This document shows, in pieces, positions 17,880 to 26,993 of a stretch of 64,000 nucleotides of DNA. Positions within the stretch are counted from its first letter, which is position 1; each line of letters begins with the position of its first letter. The notes below the pieces were generated by a model that had not been told where the DNA came from, searched no databases, and worked only from the letters and a program-made list of their open reading frames with translations. Origin of the DNA: Enterococcus_C asini_A (lineage in GTDB: Bacteria > Bacillota > Bacilli > Lactobacillales > Enterococcaceae). The translations under genes were made by a program, and so were the position numbers. The DNA is taken from NCBI RefSeq assembly GCF_031928785.1, contig NZ_JARQAL010000002.1; one strand, given 5' to 3'.

Positions 17880-20303
17880 ATGACAATGTCAAAAGAATCA
17901 TTTAAAAAAGAAATGCAGCAGCGGTTAAAAGAAAAATATGCGATGGAAATTGAAGATGCTTCACCTCAAGAGCTCTATAATGTATTAGGAAGCGTGGCCA
18001 AAGCCTATTATTCTGATGCTTGGAGTAATACTTGGAAAGATTATTTGGAAGTGGGGCAAAAGCAGGCTTATTATTTTTCCATTGAGTTTTTACCAGGAAA
18101 AATGTTAAAGAGCAATTTACTAAATATGGGGATTTTGGACTTGGTGGAAGAAGGTCTAGTGGAATTGGGGACTTCTCTAGATGAATTAGCCCAAGTGGAA
18201 CAGGATATGGCTTTAGGAAATGGTGGCTTAGGGCGTTTGGCCTCTTGTTTTATGGATTCGATTGCTTCTTGTGGCTTACCGGGTAACGGCAATGGAATTC
18301 GCTACGACTATGGCTTGTTTAAACAGCGCTTTGTGGATGGTTATCAAGTAGAACTACCGGATGAGTGGTTGCGCAACGGCAATACTTGGGAAGTGCGCAA
18401 AGAATCAAAAGCGGTGGATGTTTTATTTGGCGGGCATGTTTACATGGCAGAAGATGCTAACGGAAATTTGCAGCCGATTTATGAAGGGGCTCGTAGGTTG
18501 CGGGCAATCCCTTATGATACAGCCGTTTTAGGCTATCAAAATCATTTAGTCAATACATTACGGCTGTGGAGTGTGGAGATTCCTTGTGATGAAGAAGACC
18601 ATTATCGCAGCATTGAAGACCGCCGCGCTTTTGAGGATTTAACGGCTGTTTTGTATCCGGATGATTCCAATGAACGGGGACGTCAAACCCGCCTGTGGCA
18701 AGAATATTTCTTTGTGTCCGCCGGAGTGCAAAGTATTGTGCGCTATTATTTGCGATTAAAAAAACCATTGGAAGTAATCAATGAGTATGTGGCAATTCAC
18801 ATTAATGATACCCATCCTGCCTTGTGTATTCCAGAAATGATGCGCATTTTAATGGACGAGCATGGAATGGCTTGGGAGCAGGCCTTTAACGTTACAGTAA
18901 AAGTGATGAGTTATACGAATCACACCATTATGGCCGAAGCTTTGGAAAAATGGCCGGTAGCATTGATGAAAGCCAATTTGCCTCGGATGTATCAAATCAT
19001 TGAAGAAATCGATCGTCGCTTTGTCGCGGAAATGAATCTATGTCATCCCGAAAATCCCGCTTTAGTCCAACGAACTCGGATTATTCAAAATGGTCAAGTT
19101 CACATGGCCCATTTAGCAATTATTTGCAGTCACAGTACCAATGGCGTGGCGAAATTACATTCTGATTTGTTAAAAGAAGTGGTACTTCATGATTTTTATC
19201 AGCTGTATCCAGAGCGCTTTAACAACAAAACCAATGGGATTGCTCAGCGCCGTTGGTTACAGTTGGCCAATCCAACCTTAGCCAAACTTTTAGATGAAAC
19301 CATTGGAACCTCTTGGCGGAAAACACCGGGAGATTTGAAGCTCTTGCAAAATTATCGGGAAGATGATGCTGTTTTAGAAAAAATGGCTGCTTCTAAAATG
19401 ATGAACAAAAAACGGTTGGCTCAATACATTGGGAAAACTACAGGCATTGAAGTCTCAGAAAAAGCGATTTTTGATGTGCAGATCAAGCGGCTCCACGCTT
19501 ATAAACGCCAATTGCTAAACCTTCTGCATATTTTAAAACTGTACTTTGATTTAAAAGACGATCCATCAAAAAAACAAGCATCCCGGGTCTTTATTTTCGG
19601 TGCGAAGGCCGCTCCAAGCTATACTTACGCTAAATCCATCATTAAAGCCATCAACGAAACGGCGAACTTGGTAAACAATGATCCGGATATCAATGATCGT
19701 ATTAAGATTGTCTTTTTGGAAAACTATAATGTGAATTTGGCGGAGTTGATCATTCCTGCCGCCGACGTAAGTGAACAGATTTCACTGGCCTCTAAAGAAG
19801 CTTCAGGGACGAGTAATATGAAATTGATGCTAAACGGTGCCATTACCCTGGCCACATTAGACGGTGCCAATGTGGAAATTCGCGATGCCGTAGGAGAAGA
19901 CAATGTGGTGATCTTCGGTATGACCGAAGAAGAAGTGTATCAATACTACGAACGAAAAGACTATGTGGCTAAAAATTATTATGATCAGTCCCCCGTCTTG
20001 CAACGAGTGGTCAATGCCTTTGTGGATGGCACGATTCCAAATATTTATTTTGAAGGTCAGGAAATTTTTGATTCTTTATTAAAACACAACGATGAATATT
20101 TTGTACTTCGGGATTTTGCGGCTTATGTGGAGGCTCAAGAAAAGATCGATCAGTTGTACAAAGATACAAAAGTTTGGCAACAAATGAGTTTGATGAACAT
20201 TGCCAACGGGGGACGTTTTTCTGCCGATGATACGGTGATGCGTTACGCAGAAGACATTTGGCACATTGAACCGGTGGAATTGTATTCCAAAAAGAAGGGG
20301 TAG
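17880..20303 (+). CDS. glgP: Glycogen/starch phosphorylase
   Basis: GT35 pyridoxal-phosphate enzyme releasing glucose-1-phosphate from glycogen; 807 residues. The PLP lysine is K648 in EASGTSNMKLMLNGA. Other signatures are NGGLGRLASCFMDS and HINDTHPALCIPEMMR. The frame is open from 17778, but ATG 17880 has AAGGGAGAG 6 nt upstream and the upstream residues are not phosphorylase-like. It is the degradative member of an otherwise biosynthetic operon, as in lactobacilli and Bacillus. Confidence 0.95.
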   Translation: MTMSKESFKKEMQQRLKEKYAMEIEDASPQELYNVLGSVAKAYYSDAWSNTWKDYLEVGQKQAYYFSIEFLPGKMLKSNLLNMGILDLVEEGLVELGTSLDELAQVEQDMALGNGGLGRLASCFMDSIASCGLPGNGNGIRYDYGLFKQRFVDGYQVELPDEWLRNGNTWEVRKESKAVDVLFGGHVYMAEDANGNLQPIYEGARRLRAIPYDTAVLGYQNHLVNTLRLWSVEIPCDEEDHYRSIEDRRAFEDLTAVLYPDDSNERGRQTRLWQEYFFVSAGVQSIVRYYLRLKKPLEVINEYVAIHINDTHPALCIPEMMRILMDEHGMAWEQAFNVTVKVMSYTNHTIMAEALEKWPVALMKANLPRMYQIIEEIDRRFVAEMNLCHPENPALVQRTRIIQNGQVHMAHLAIICSHSTNGVAKLHSDLLKEVVLHDFYQLYPERFNNKTNGIAQRRWLQLANPTLAKLLDETIGTSWRKTPGDLKLLQNYREDDAVLEKMAASKMMNKKRLAQYIGKTTGIEVSEKAIFDVQIKRLHAYKRQLLNLLHILKLYFDLKDDPSKKQASRVFIFGAKAAPSYTYAKSIIKAINETANLVNNDPDINDRIKIVFLENYNVNLAELIIPAADVSEQISLASKEASGTSNMKLMLNGAITLATLDGANVEIRDAVGEDNVVIFGMTEEEVYQYYERKDYVAKNYYDQSPVLQRVVNAFVDGTIPNIYFEGQEIFDSLLKHNDEYFVLRDFAAYVEAQEKIDQLYKDTKVWQQMSLMNIANGGRFSADDTVMRYAEDIWHIEPVELYSKKKG

Positions 20304-20307
20304 TTTT

Positions 20308-22128
20308 ATGGGAAACATTTATTATAACCCTTGGGATGAAGCCTATAAATCGCCTTTTGGTGCTATTCAAGAAGGGGAATCGGTACGCTTTTCTTTTCAA
20401 GGAGAAGACAGTGGCGTTGACCGGGTTTACTTGGTGATGATACCAGAAGGCCATGAGCCTTATCGAGTGAAGATGGAAGCAAAAGTGCCGGGGTATTTTC
20501 AGACTGAGTTTACGTTTAAAGACGGTAAAGGGTTGTATTTTTACCACTTTGAGCTGGAGTATCTTTCTGCTAATCACCAACGTTTTGTGCGTTTTTATGG
20601 TTGGAGTGGGAACAACGGTCATGGAAAAGTCGCCGATCATCTTGTGGATTGTATGAACTATCAAGTGACTTGTTTTCAAAAAGCGGAGACACCTCCTGCT
20701 TGGTATCGAGAGGCGATTTTTTACCAGATTTTCCCGGATCGTTTTTACAACGGCAATGCCAATGGACAAGTCAATTCTCCTAAGCCCAATACCTTCTTAT
20801 ATGGAAATTACGCTGATGAGCCGATGTACATTAAAGATGGGCAAGGGGAGATTGTTCGCTGGGATTTTTACGGGGGCAATTTTTCCGGGATTAAAGCCAA
20901 AGTGCCTTATTTAAAGGAGCTAGGGGTCAATGCTTTGTATTTAAACCCCATTTTTGAAGCCCGCAGTAACCACCGCTATGATACCGCAGACTATTTAAAA
21001 GTAGATCCGATTTTAGGCACGGAAGCGGAATTTAAAGACTTATTAGACTACCTCCACGAAGAAGGCTTTCGGGTGGTATTAGACGGGGTCTTCAGTCACG
21101 TGGGCCGTCATAGTCGCTATTTTAACTATGACGGCGCTTATGGAGCAGAAGTAGGGGCCTATCAAAACATTAAAAGTCCTTATTTTTCCTGGTTTACTTT
21201 TTTGAATTATCCCAATGAATACCGTTCCTGGTGGGGCGTTAAAGATTTACCGGAAGTAGACAAAGACAATGAAGACTTTCAGCGTTTTATCTATGGACCT
21301 ATGGGAGTCTTAAGCAAGTGGAACCAACTAGGCTTGGACGGTTGGCGTTTAGATGTAGCAGATGAATTGCCAGATCCATTTATTGCGGGAATTCGCGAAA
21401 ACTTGGAACGTTTTTCTGATAAGGTTTTATTAGGAGAAGTTTGGGAAGACGCTTCAAATAAAGTGGCCTATGGGGTGCGCCGACAGTATATTTTAGGAAA
21501 TCACTTACATGGGGTGATGAATTATCCTTTACGGAGTGCCACCATCGACTTTTTAATGGAGAACTGTACGCCAGAAGAAGTGGCGTTAACCTTTACTCGC
21601 TTACAGGAAAATTATCCTCGGGAAGTCTTTTACAATAGTTTTAACAATATCGGTACCCATGACACAGAACGGATTTTGTCGCAGTTAGAAGGCAATCATC
21701 AAAAACTTTCTTTAGCTTTTGCATTGTTGTTTTTATTTCCAGGCGTGCCCTGCATTTATTACGGGGACGAAGCGGGGTTAACGGGGGGCAAAGATCCGGA
21801 CAATCGCAAGTTTTTCCCTTGGGACTCAATAGATGAGACTTGCTATCAGGAGTGTCGCAAGTGGCTGAGTTTACGAAAACAAAATGAACTTTTGCAATCG
21901 GGGGAATTTGGACTATTGTACAGCGAGCGACTGTTGGGGGTTTTGCGCTATGATCAAGCCCGTTTTATCTTAACCATTTTAAACCCTTTAGAAGTAGAAG
22001 TGATTGTAGCGGTGAATAATTTTGCCACTTTTCGAAAACTCCCATTGTCTTCTGAACGCTTAGAAGAACTTTTGGAAGGAAAACGAATTGCAGGTTATGG
22101 TTCATTTGTGGTGGAAGGAAGCTTGTAA
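20308..22128 (+). CDS. GH13 amylase/neopullulanase-type glycogen debranching hydrolase
   Basis: Intracellular alpha-glucan hydrolase, 606 residues, no signal peptide. A ~140-residue N-terminal beta domain precedes a GH13 barrel starting REAIFYQIFPDRFYNG. Catalytic residues are nucleophile D349 (GWRLDVADELP), acid/base E377 (LLGEVWED) and D452 (IGTHDTERI). Domain order resembles neopullulanase/cyclomaltodextrinase or the amylopullulanase that closes glg operons in some lactobacilli; the linkage preference (alpha-1,6 or 1,4) cannot be read from sequence alone. ATG 20308 has AAGAAGGGG 7 nt upstream and starts 4 nt after the glgP stop, so it is the last gene of the operon. Confidence 0.88.
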   Translation: MGNIYYNPWDEAYKSPFGAIQEGESVRFSFQGEDSGVDRVYLVMIPEGHEPYRVKMEAKVPGYFQTEFTFKDGKGLYFYHFELEYLSANHQRFVRFYGWSGNNGHGKVADHLVDCMNYQVTCFQKAETPPAWYREAIFYQIFPDRFYNGNANGQVNSPKPNTFLYGNYADEPMYIKDGQGEIVRWDFYGGNFSGIKAKVPYLKELGVNALYLNPIFEARSNHRYDTADYLKVDPILGTEAEFKDLLDYLHEEGFRVVLDGVFSHVGRHSRYFNYDGAYGAEVGAYQNIKSPYFSWFTFLNYPNEYRSWWGVKDLPEVDKDNEDFQRFIYGPMGVLSKWNQLGLDGWRLDVADELPDPFIAGIRENLERFSDKVLLGEVWEDASNKVAYGVRRQYILGNHLHGVMNYPLRSATIDFLMENCTPEEVALTFTRLQENYPREVFYNSFNNIGTHDTERILSQLEGNHQKLSLAFALLFLFPGVPCIYYGDEAGLTGGKDPDNRKFFPWDSIDETCYQECRKWLSLRKQNELLQSGEFGLLYSERLLGVLRYDQARFILTILNPLEVEVIVAVNNFATFRKLPLSSERLEELLEGKRIAGYGSFVVEGSL

Positions 22129-22199
22129 AGAGGCAAAGTTCTCTTGTCCAGGGATTTTGTGGTAGAATAAGGCAAACCCAGAAACAAAGGATGATACCT

Positions 22200-22976
22200 A
22201 TGAACAACTATAATGAGATTAAGCGTAAAAATTATCGCTTTCCGGCTTACGATGATCAAGAAGGCGTCAAAATTCAGCGAGAAGGCAAGCGCAATTTGTT
22301 TGCCAATGATCGCAGTTGGTTGACCCCTAATAAAACCGCTGATTATAAAGCGGCTACCAGTCGCCAATCAGTAGACAAAACCCAACCAGTTGGGGCGAAA
22401 ATCCAGCCTGCTACTAAAGAGGAAGATGAACGGACATTACGCCGTTCTCGCAAAGAAACATTGGATAAACAAGGTTTGACGATTCGCCAACAAACGGAGC
22501 TAAAAAAACACCGGGACAATTTGCCAGATTATAGTAAGAAAATCGCCCCAGAAACCGATGCTGTGGGACGGACATCGTTGTTTGGCAAAGAACCCCGCAC
22601 GTCTTCTTTGCGGAATACCTCTGCACAAAATACGGAAAGCACAATTAAACGGGAATATTCCGGGCGTTCGTATTTTGTGCCTAAATACATTCCAGCTTCA
22701 GTCTTACCTGACGAAGAGACTGGGGAGAAAATTGGCAAAGAAGAACTGCTTGCCTCTTTGAAAAAGCCTCAAGACAGTTATTTGATGTTCGATCAAGAAC
22801 CAGCTGCCTTCCAAGAAAAACGCAATGAAGAGCCTAGTGTGAAAAAATTTCCCACTGAAGAAATCAATGAGGAGCCTGTTAAACGTAAAAGCATTTTAGA
22901 ACGGGGCTTGCAAGGTTTGATTCAAGATGAAGCCCTCAGTGCAAAAAACAAAGGCTACTTTAATAAGAAGGGATAA
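22200..22976 (+). CDS. Hypothetical charged, probably disordered protein, 258 aa
   Basis: No family recognised. The sequence is rich in Lys, Arg, Glu and Ser/Thr with little hydrophobic core. It has short ordered-looking islands such as RSYFVPKYIPASVLP (about 157-171) and a C-terminal RKSILERGLQGLIQDEAL helix. No signal peptide or membrane segment is seen. Composition suggests a cytoplasmic adaptor or nucleic-acid/cell-division accessory protein, but this is inference only. ATG 22200 follows AAAGG. A 61-codon gene begins 5 nt after its stop, indicating an operon. Confidence 0.7.
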   Translation: MNNYNEIKRKNYRFPAYDDQEGVKIQREGKRNLFANDRSWLTPNKTADYKAATSRQSVDKTQPVGAKIQPATKEEDERTLRRSRKETLDKQGLTIRQQTELKKHRDNLPDYSKKIAPETDAVGRTSLFGKEPRTSSLRNTSAQNTESTIKREYSGRSYFVPKYIPASVLPDEETGEKIGKEELLASLKKPQDSYLMFDQEPAAFQEKRNEEPSVKKFPTEEINEEPVKRKSILERGLQGLIQDEALSAKNKGYFNKKG

Positions 22977-22981
22977 GGTTC

Positions 22982-23167
22982 ATGGAAGATTATGCCAAAC
23001 AATTGGATCAGTTGAAATCTGGGGAACTAGCAAAAATTGAAGTGAGTCTGGCGGAGTTTATGGATTTTCGCAGTGTTTGGTTACAGCGAGAAGACCGGAA
23101 ATACTTTGTGGGAGAAGCCCATCATGACGGCGGTGTCACTTATCGCTATGATCCAACGGTCTTATAA
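22982..23167 (+). CDS. Hypothetical protein, 61 aa
   Basis: Small acidic protein of unknown family, predicted helix (residues 1-30) followed by a beta-rich tail (KYFVGEAHHDGGVTYRYDP). The ATG at 22982 has an AAGGGATAAGG site and follows the 258-aa gene by 5 bp, so the two are almost certainly co-translated. A terminator follows at 23190. Confidence 0.7.
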   Translation: MEDYAKQLDQLKSGELAKIEVSLAEFMDFRSVWLQREDRKYFVGEAHHDGGVTYRYDPTVL

Positions 23168-23189
23168 CAATAGACCAGATAGAAAGACG

Positions 23190-23228
23190 AAAGGGGAAAA
23201 TCAATAAAGGTTGATTTCCCCCTTTTTT
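23190..23228. terminator. Terminator between convergent small genes
   Basis: AAAGGGGAAAATCAA pairs with TTGATTTCCCCCTTT (6-nt loop), then a T-run. It serves the 61-aa gene and may also stop the minus-strand gene at 23288. Confidence 0.88.
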
Positions 23229-23287
23229 TATCTTTTGCTGGAAGCTTTTCTTTGGAAGAAGGACATGGCGCTAGTGAGAACTGTCTG

Positions 23288-23455
23288 TTACTTTTTGCGC
23301 CACATTAGGAGTAAATTGCCCAGCCAGTCCAAAGCGATGCCAATGACAATGCCGATGATAAACCCGAAGACTAGATTGTCTTTGACTAAACCGATGCAAA
23401 TGCCAATTAAAAGTCCTAGAGCGGTGAATTCTCCATCGAAATGATCTTTTTCCAT
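23288..23455 (-). CDS. Small glycine-zipper-like membrane protein, 55 aa
   Basis: Translated by me from the minus strand. It begins MEKDHFDGEFTALG, has two hydrophobic segments (GLLIGICIGLV and NLVFGFIIGIVIGIALDWL) with repeated glycine/isoleucine spacing, and ends LLLMWRKK. The start ATG at 23455 is preceded by AAAGGAG at proper distance (TTTTTTAG-AAAGGAG context on that strand), which supports a real gene. The likely location is the cell membrane. It resembles small glycine-zipper or holin/stress-type membrane proteins only in composition; no family is assigned. Confidence 0.65.
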   Translation of the reverse strand: MEKDHFDGEFTALGLLIGICIGLVKDNLVFGFIIGIVIGIALDWLGNLLLMWRKK

Positions 23456-23480
23456 AATAGCTCCTTTTTTAGAAAGGTTA

Positions 23481-23509
23481 TTGACAAATAAGAGCAGGAT
23501 TGGTACGAT
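23481..23509 (+). promoter_or_regulatory. tRNA-Leu promoter
   Basis: Perfect TTGACA (23481-23486), 17-bp spacer, TACGAT (23504-23509) with extended TG. It ends 17 bp before the mature tRNA 5' end. Confidence 0.85.
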
Positions 23510-23526
23510 TTAATCGTTGCCAATAC

Positions 23527-23609
23527 GCGGAAGTGGCGGAATGGCAGACGCGCAACGTTGAGGTCGTTGTGAGCAATAGCTCGTGTGGGTTCGACTCCCA
23601 TCTTCCGCA
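23527..23609 (+). tRNA. tRNA-Leu (anticodon GAG)
   Basis: Class II tRNA of 83 nt. Acceptor stem GCGGAAG / CTTCCGC with discriminator A; anticodon arm CAACG-TTGAGGT-CGTTG; long variable arm GAGC-aata-GCTC; T arm TGGG-TTCGACT-CCCA. CCA is not encoded. The anticodon GAG reads CUC/CUU leucine codons. It is flanked by its own promoter and terminator. Confidence 0.96.
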
Positions 23610-23630
23610 TCATATTCAATCATACTTAGA

Positions 23631-23664
23631 AGTCCAAAATCATCTTTGATTTTGGGCTTTTTTG
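23631..23664 (+). terminator. tRNA-Leu terminator
   Basis: AGTCCAAAATCA (23631-23642) pairs with TGATTTTGGGCT (23647-23658, one G-T pair), followed by a T-run. Confidence 0.9.
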
Positions 23665-23982
23665 TGCAACAAACTAGCGTTGCTATGTCTTATTGTATCG
23701 TTGTTTTTAACGGAATAAAAGAAAAAGCAGTACTCACTCGGATACTTTGTTTCAACCACCGTCACAATTACGGAGAGCTGTTAAAAGTAAAGAAAAGGTA
23801 AACGAAAAAGAAGAAAGGCTCTTTTGTAACGCTTTAGGCTTCCTGATTTAACAGGTTTTTTTTTCAAAAAGTAGCTGGATTACCTTAAGTGACAAAAATG
23901 AAAGGGAAATGTCAGCCAAGTCTCTCGGTATTAATTCTTTCTTAGGCTAGAATACAGTCATGAAAGAAAGCGAGGGATTTCC
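23665..23982. other. Intergenic region without identified gene
   Basis: About 318 bp between tRNA-Leu and the yxeA-like gene. A short CCTG/CAGG hairpin followed by nine T (23850-23875) may be a leftover terminator. A TAGAAT -10-like box lies near 23949, before the next gene. Nothing else was seen. Confidence 0.4.
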
Positions 23983-24348
23983 ATGAAAAAATTTATTTTG
24001 ACTATTCTCGGTATCGCAGTGGTACTGGTTGGTGGACTTTGGGTAGCCCAAGAATGGATTATGGGAGGCCATCAATATTATGTGCAAATTACAACAGAAG
24101 GCCAAAGACAAGATGAAAAAGATGATGTGGGGAATGCTGTGATTACTTATCACTATGAACTTCCTGGTTATGATGAGGACGGCAAGAGCAAGACTATGGA
24201 TTTTAATTCCTTTGAAGCCCGGCCATTGAAAGAACAAGCCTATTTAAAAGTGACGTGGAATAAAAACAAAGGCGTCACAAGTTGGGAAGAAGTTACCAAA
24301 AATGAAGTGCCAAAAAAGGCCATGAGTAAATTGAATCAGGAAGGATGA
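23983..24348 (+). CDS. YxeA family (DUF1093) exported protein
   Basis: 121 residues: an N-terminal hydrophobic segment (residues 4-23, FILTILGIAVVLVGGLWVAQ) acting as signal peptide or anchor, then a small beta-rich domain with YYVQI, YHYELPGYDEDG and AYLKVTWNK, all typical of YxeA. Function in the family is unknown; members often sit beside peptide-antibiotic ABC transporters, as here. The stop overlaps the next gene's first possible ATG. ATG 23983 is the first Met and has GCGAGGG upstream. Confidence 0.85.
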   Translation: MKKFILTILGIAVVLVGGLWVAQEWIMGGHQYYVQITTEGQRQDEKDDVGNAVITYHYELPGYDEDGKSKTMDFNSFEARPLKEQAYLKVTWNKNKGVTSWEEVTKNEVPKKAMSKLNQEG

Positions 24349-24353
24349 ACGCA

Positions 24354-25118
24354 ATGCAACCCGTTATTCAAGTAAAAAATGTAAAGAAAAGTTATGGAAA
24401 AAGCAGTGAAAAAAGAACTGAGGCATTAAAAGGAATCAACTTTGAGGTAGCCCCAGGGGAATTTGTGGGAATTATGGGCGCTTCGGGTTCAGGGAAATCC
24501 ACCTTGTTAAACCTCTTGTCCACCATTGACCAACCAACTTCTGGAGAGATTTTAATCAACGGTGGGGATGTGACCAAGTTAAAAGGAGATGCCTTAGCGG
24601 ACTATCGCAGTCAAGAAATTGGTTTTATCTTCCAAGAGTTTAATCTTTTAGAAAACTTAACGGCCCACGAAAATATCGCTGTACCTTTGTCTTTACAAGG
24701 AGTGAAGCCTAAAGAAATCCGGCGCAAAATCGCAGAAGTTGCCAAACGTCTGTCCATTGAAGAAATATTAAACAAATATCCCACTGCGCTATCTGGTGGG
24801 CAAAAGCAACGGGTAGCCGCCGCCAGAGCGCTAGTCAGCAAGCCTGCGATTTTATTTGGGGATGAACCCACAGGAGCTTTAGATTCCAATAGTGCCAAAG
24901 ATTTATTGAATTTATTGCGGGAATTAAATCAAGAAGCCTTGTCGATTTTATTGGTGACTCACGATCCTTTGTCCGCAAGTTACTGTCAACGAATCCTCTT
25001 TATTAAAGACGGGTTGATTCATCAAGAATTATATCGTGGTGATCAAACACAAGAAGCCTTTTATCGGCAGATTTTAGCCCATTTAGGTAATTTGGAACAG
25101 GCGGAGGGCGATTTATAA
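24354..25118 (+). CDS. BceA-type ABC transporter ATP-binding protein
   Basis: ATPase of an antimicrobial-peptide resistance/sensing type transporter; 254 residues from ATG 24354. Walker A is GASGSGKSTLL, Q-loop FIFQEFNLL, signature LSGGQKQRVAAARAL, Walker B ILFGDEPTGALDS and H-loop LVTHD. The earlier ATG at 24345 abuts AGGAAGG with no spacing, while 24354 has 9 nt, so I prefer the latter. The permease follows after 1 nt. No BceRS-type two-component system is next to it, so control may come from elsewhere. Confidence 0.92.
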   Translation: MQPVIQVKNVKKSYGKSSEKRTEALKGINFEVAPGEFVGIMGASGSGKSTLLNLLSTIDQPTSGEILINGGDVTKLKGDALADYRSQEIGFIFQEFNLLENLTAHENIAVPLSLQGVKPKEIRRKIAEVAKRLSIEEILNKYPTALSGGQKQRVAAARALVSKPAILFGDEPTGALDSNSAKDLLNLLRELNQEALSILLVTHDPLSASYCQRILFIKDGLIHQELYRGDQTQEAFYRQILAHLGNLEQAEGDL

Positions 25119-25119
25119 G

Positions 25120-26919
25120 ATGTTAGTCAAATTATCAATTTCCGGGATTAAAGCTCGTTTACAGGATTATTTGGTCTTGTTTTCTGGGCTAGTGGTGACA
25201 GCTGGTATCTTTTATATGTTTGAAGCGTTAGCCAGCAACAAAGCCTTTTTAGAAAGTAACTCCACCATTTCCTCGGTGGTGGTCATCTTTCAAATCGGCT
25301 CGGTTTTATTAGGGATTATCACCTTTGTCTATCTCTTATATGCCAATTCTTTTTTGTTAAACATGCGCCAAAAAGAGTATGGCATGTTTATGATGCTAGG
25401 TGCGAAAGTCAAAAAAATCGCTCAATTGATTTTTATTGAGACATTTTTAGTCGGTGTAGTTGCCACCGCATTAGGCTCTGCTTTGGGAATTTTATTAGCA
25501 AAAGTGGTAAATGCACTTTTGGTGAGTCAACTAGATTTAAGCATTCAGCATTTTCAAGCCTTTAATCAAAAAGCCTTGTTGATTACTTTGATTTTCTTCA
25601 GTGCTTTGTTTTTATTGGCTGCCATTGTAAATGCTACGAAAATTAGTCAAAAGACGATTCTCAGTCTTTTAAAAGACGCTAGCACGCCGGCGCCAAATCC
25701 GCGGAAAATGCCGGGACTGATTCTCGAATCAATTCTTGGTGTAGCCTTACTGGCAGCCGGTTATTATTTCATGAGTGACTTGGTTCGCTTCCAGTTAATC
25801 GGCATTGTAATGGCGTTAATCACCATTGTCTTAGGGACTTACTTTGTCTTTCACGGTTTAGTGTTGCTGTTTTTGCAAACATTAAAACAAAAAGACAGCG
25901 TGATTTATCACGGCTTACAAAATTTCACATTGTCCCAATTGACCTTCCGTTTAAAAGACTATACGAAAATTTTATCCCTCGTAGCCATGCTGTTTGCCTT
26001 AGCGCTAGGAGCCTTGACGGTGGGAATCGGTTTTAAAAATGATATTGTAAAAATGACCAAACAAAGCACTGCCTATGATTTGATTTTAAACAACAGCCAA
26101 TTAATCGAGAAAAAACAATTAGCTGATTTAGACATTACCAAAGAAGTGGTTTATCGCCAAAAAGAAGACGATCAAGGCATTTACTATGTGGCGACAGACT
26201 TTGACAAAACACCTTTACAAGCCCCTGACTACAGTCAAAAAAATCCTAAGGGCTATGTGAGCTATTCAGGGGAAACTTTAATGGCTGATCTAACTGCCCA
26301 AGATGATTTGCGAAGATTGGAAACTTCCGATCAGCAAGGAAAAGAAATTCACTTTTTAAGTGAAGCAGATTTTGCGGCATTAGGAGTACCAGAGCAGCAA
26401 TTAAGTTTGATTCGAGTAAAAGACTTTGAACAACAATTACCTGAATTGAAAAAACTAGTCAAAGTAAACAAAGCCAATAATCCCAGCATTACCCAAGAGC
26501 AAGACTACCAACAACGGGCTACTATGTACGAGTTGTTCAATGGTCTGTATTCAGGTTTTGAATTTATGGGCTTTTTCTTAGGGATTGCCTTTTTGACCAT
26601 GCTGGCTAGCTGTTTGATGTTTAAGATTTTATCTGGTGCGAACAGTGATATTCGCCGTTATGACATGCTTCAAAAAATCGGTACTCGAAAAAAACTTTTA
26701 AAAGGTTCTTTCAAAAAAGAAATCGCACTGTTGTTTTTAGCTCCCGGCATCTTAGGGACGATTCATGTGCTCTTTGGCTTGCGAATGTTTGACACCTTGT
26801 TGCAAAATCCTTATGCCTCCATTGGGGTACCTTTTGGTTTGTTTGGTGTGATTTATTTTGGCTACTATCTATTGACGGTAAAACTTTATGAAAGAATTGT
26901 ATTGCCTTCAAAGGAATAG
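25120..26919 (+). CDS. BceB-type FtsX-like ABC permease
   Basis: 599-residue membrane partner of the preceding ATPase. About ten membrane segments are visible, with FtsX-like regions at roughly 55-175 and 480-590. A ~170-residue hydrophilic, presumably extracellular domain lies between about residues 310 and 480, which is the hallmark of BceB permeases binding lipid II-active peptides. Segments such as LNMRQKEYGMFMMLGAK are characteristic. ATG 25120 is 2 nt after the ATPase stop. The substrate cannot be determined. Confidence 0.9.
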   Translation: MLVKLSISGIKARLQDYLVLFSGLVVTAGIFYMFEALASNKAFLESNSTISSVVVIFQIGSVLLGIITFVYLLYANSFLLNMRQKEYGMFMMLGAKVKKIAQLIFIETFLVGVVATALGSALGILLAKVVNALLVSQLDLSIQHFQAFNQKALLITLIFFSALFLLAAIVNATKISQKTILSLLKDASTPAPNPRKMPGLILESILGVALLAAGYYFMSDLVRFQLIGIVMALITIVLGTYFVFHGLVLLFLQTLKQKDSVIYHGLQNFTLSQLTFRLKDYTKILSLVAMLFALALGALTVGIGFKNDIVKMTKQSTAYDLILNNSQLIEKKQLADLDITKEVVYRQKEDDQGIYYVATDFDKTPLQAPDYSQKNPKGYVSYSGETLMADLTAQDDLRRLETSDQQGKEIHFLSEADFAALGVPEQQLSLIRVKDFEQQLPELKKLVKVNKANNPSITQEQDYQQRATMYELFNGLYSGFEFMGFFLGIAFLTMLASCLMFKILSGANSDIRRYDMLQKIGTRKKLLKGSFKKEIALLFLAPGILGTIHVLFGLRMFDTLLQNPYASIGVPFGLFGVIYFGYYLLTVKLYERIVLPSKE

Positions 26920-26993
26920 GATTTCTTATTGCAATTTTGCCCTGCCTCCATTAAAGTTGAAAGTAAGAATTTTCTAAAAAAGGAGTGGGCGCC

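Noticed and set aside
20011..20769. Minus-strand open frame of 252 codons across glgP and the GH13 gene
   Set aside because: The complement of strongly coding sequence; the composition is low-quality and no motif is recognisable.
23527..23982. tRNA-Leu 3' end as an integration site for a mobile element
   Set aside because: No integrase, no direct repeat of the tRNA 3' end, and ordinary genes follow.
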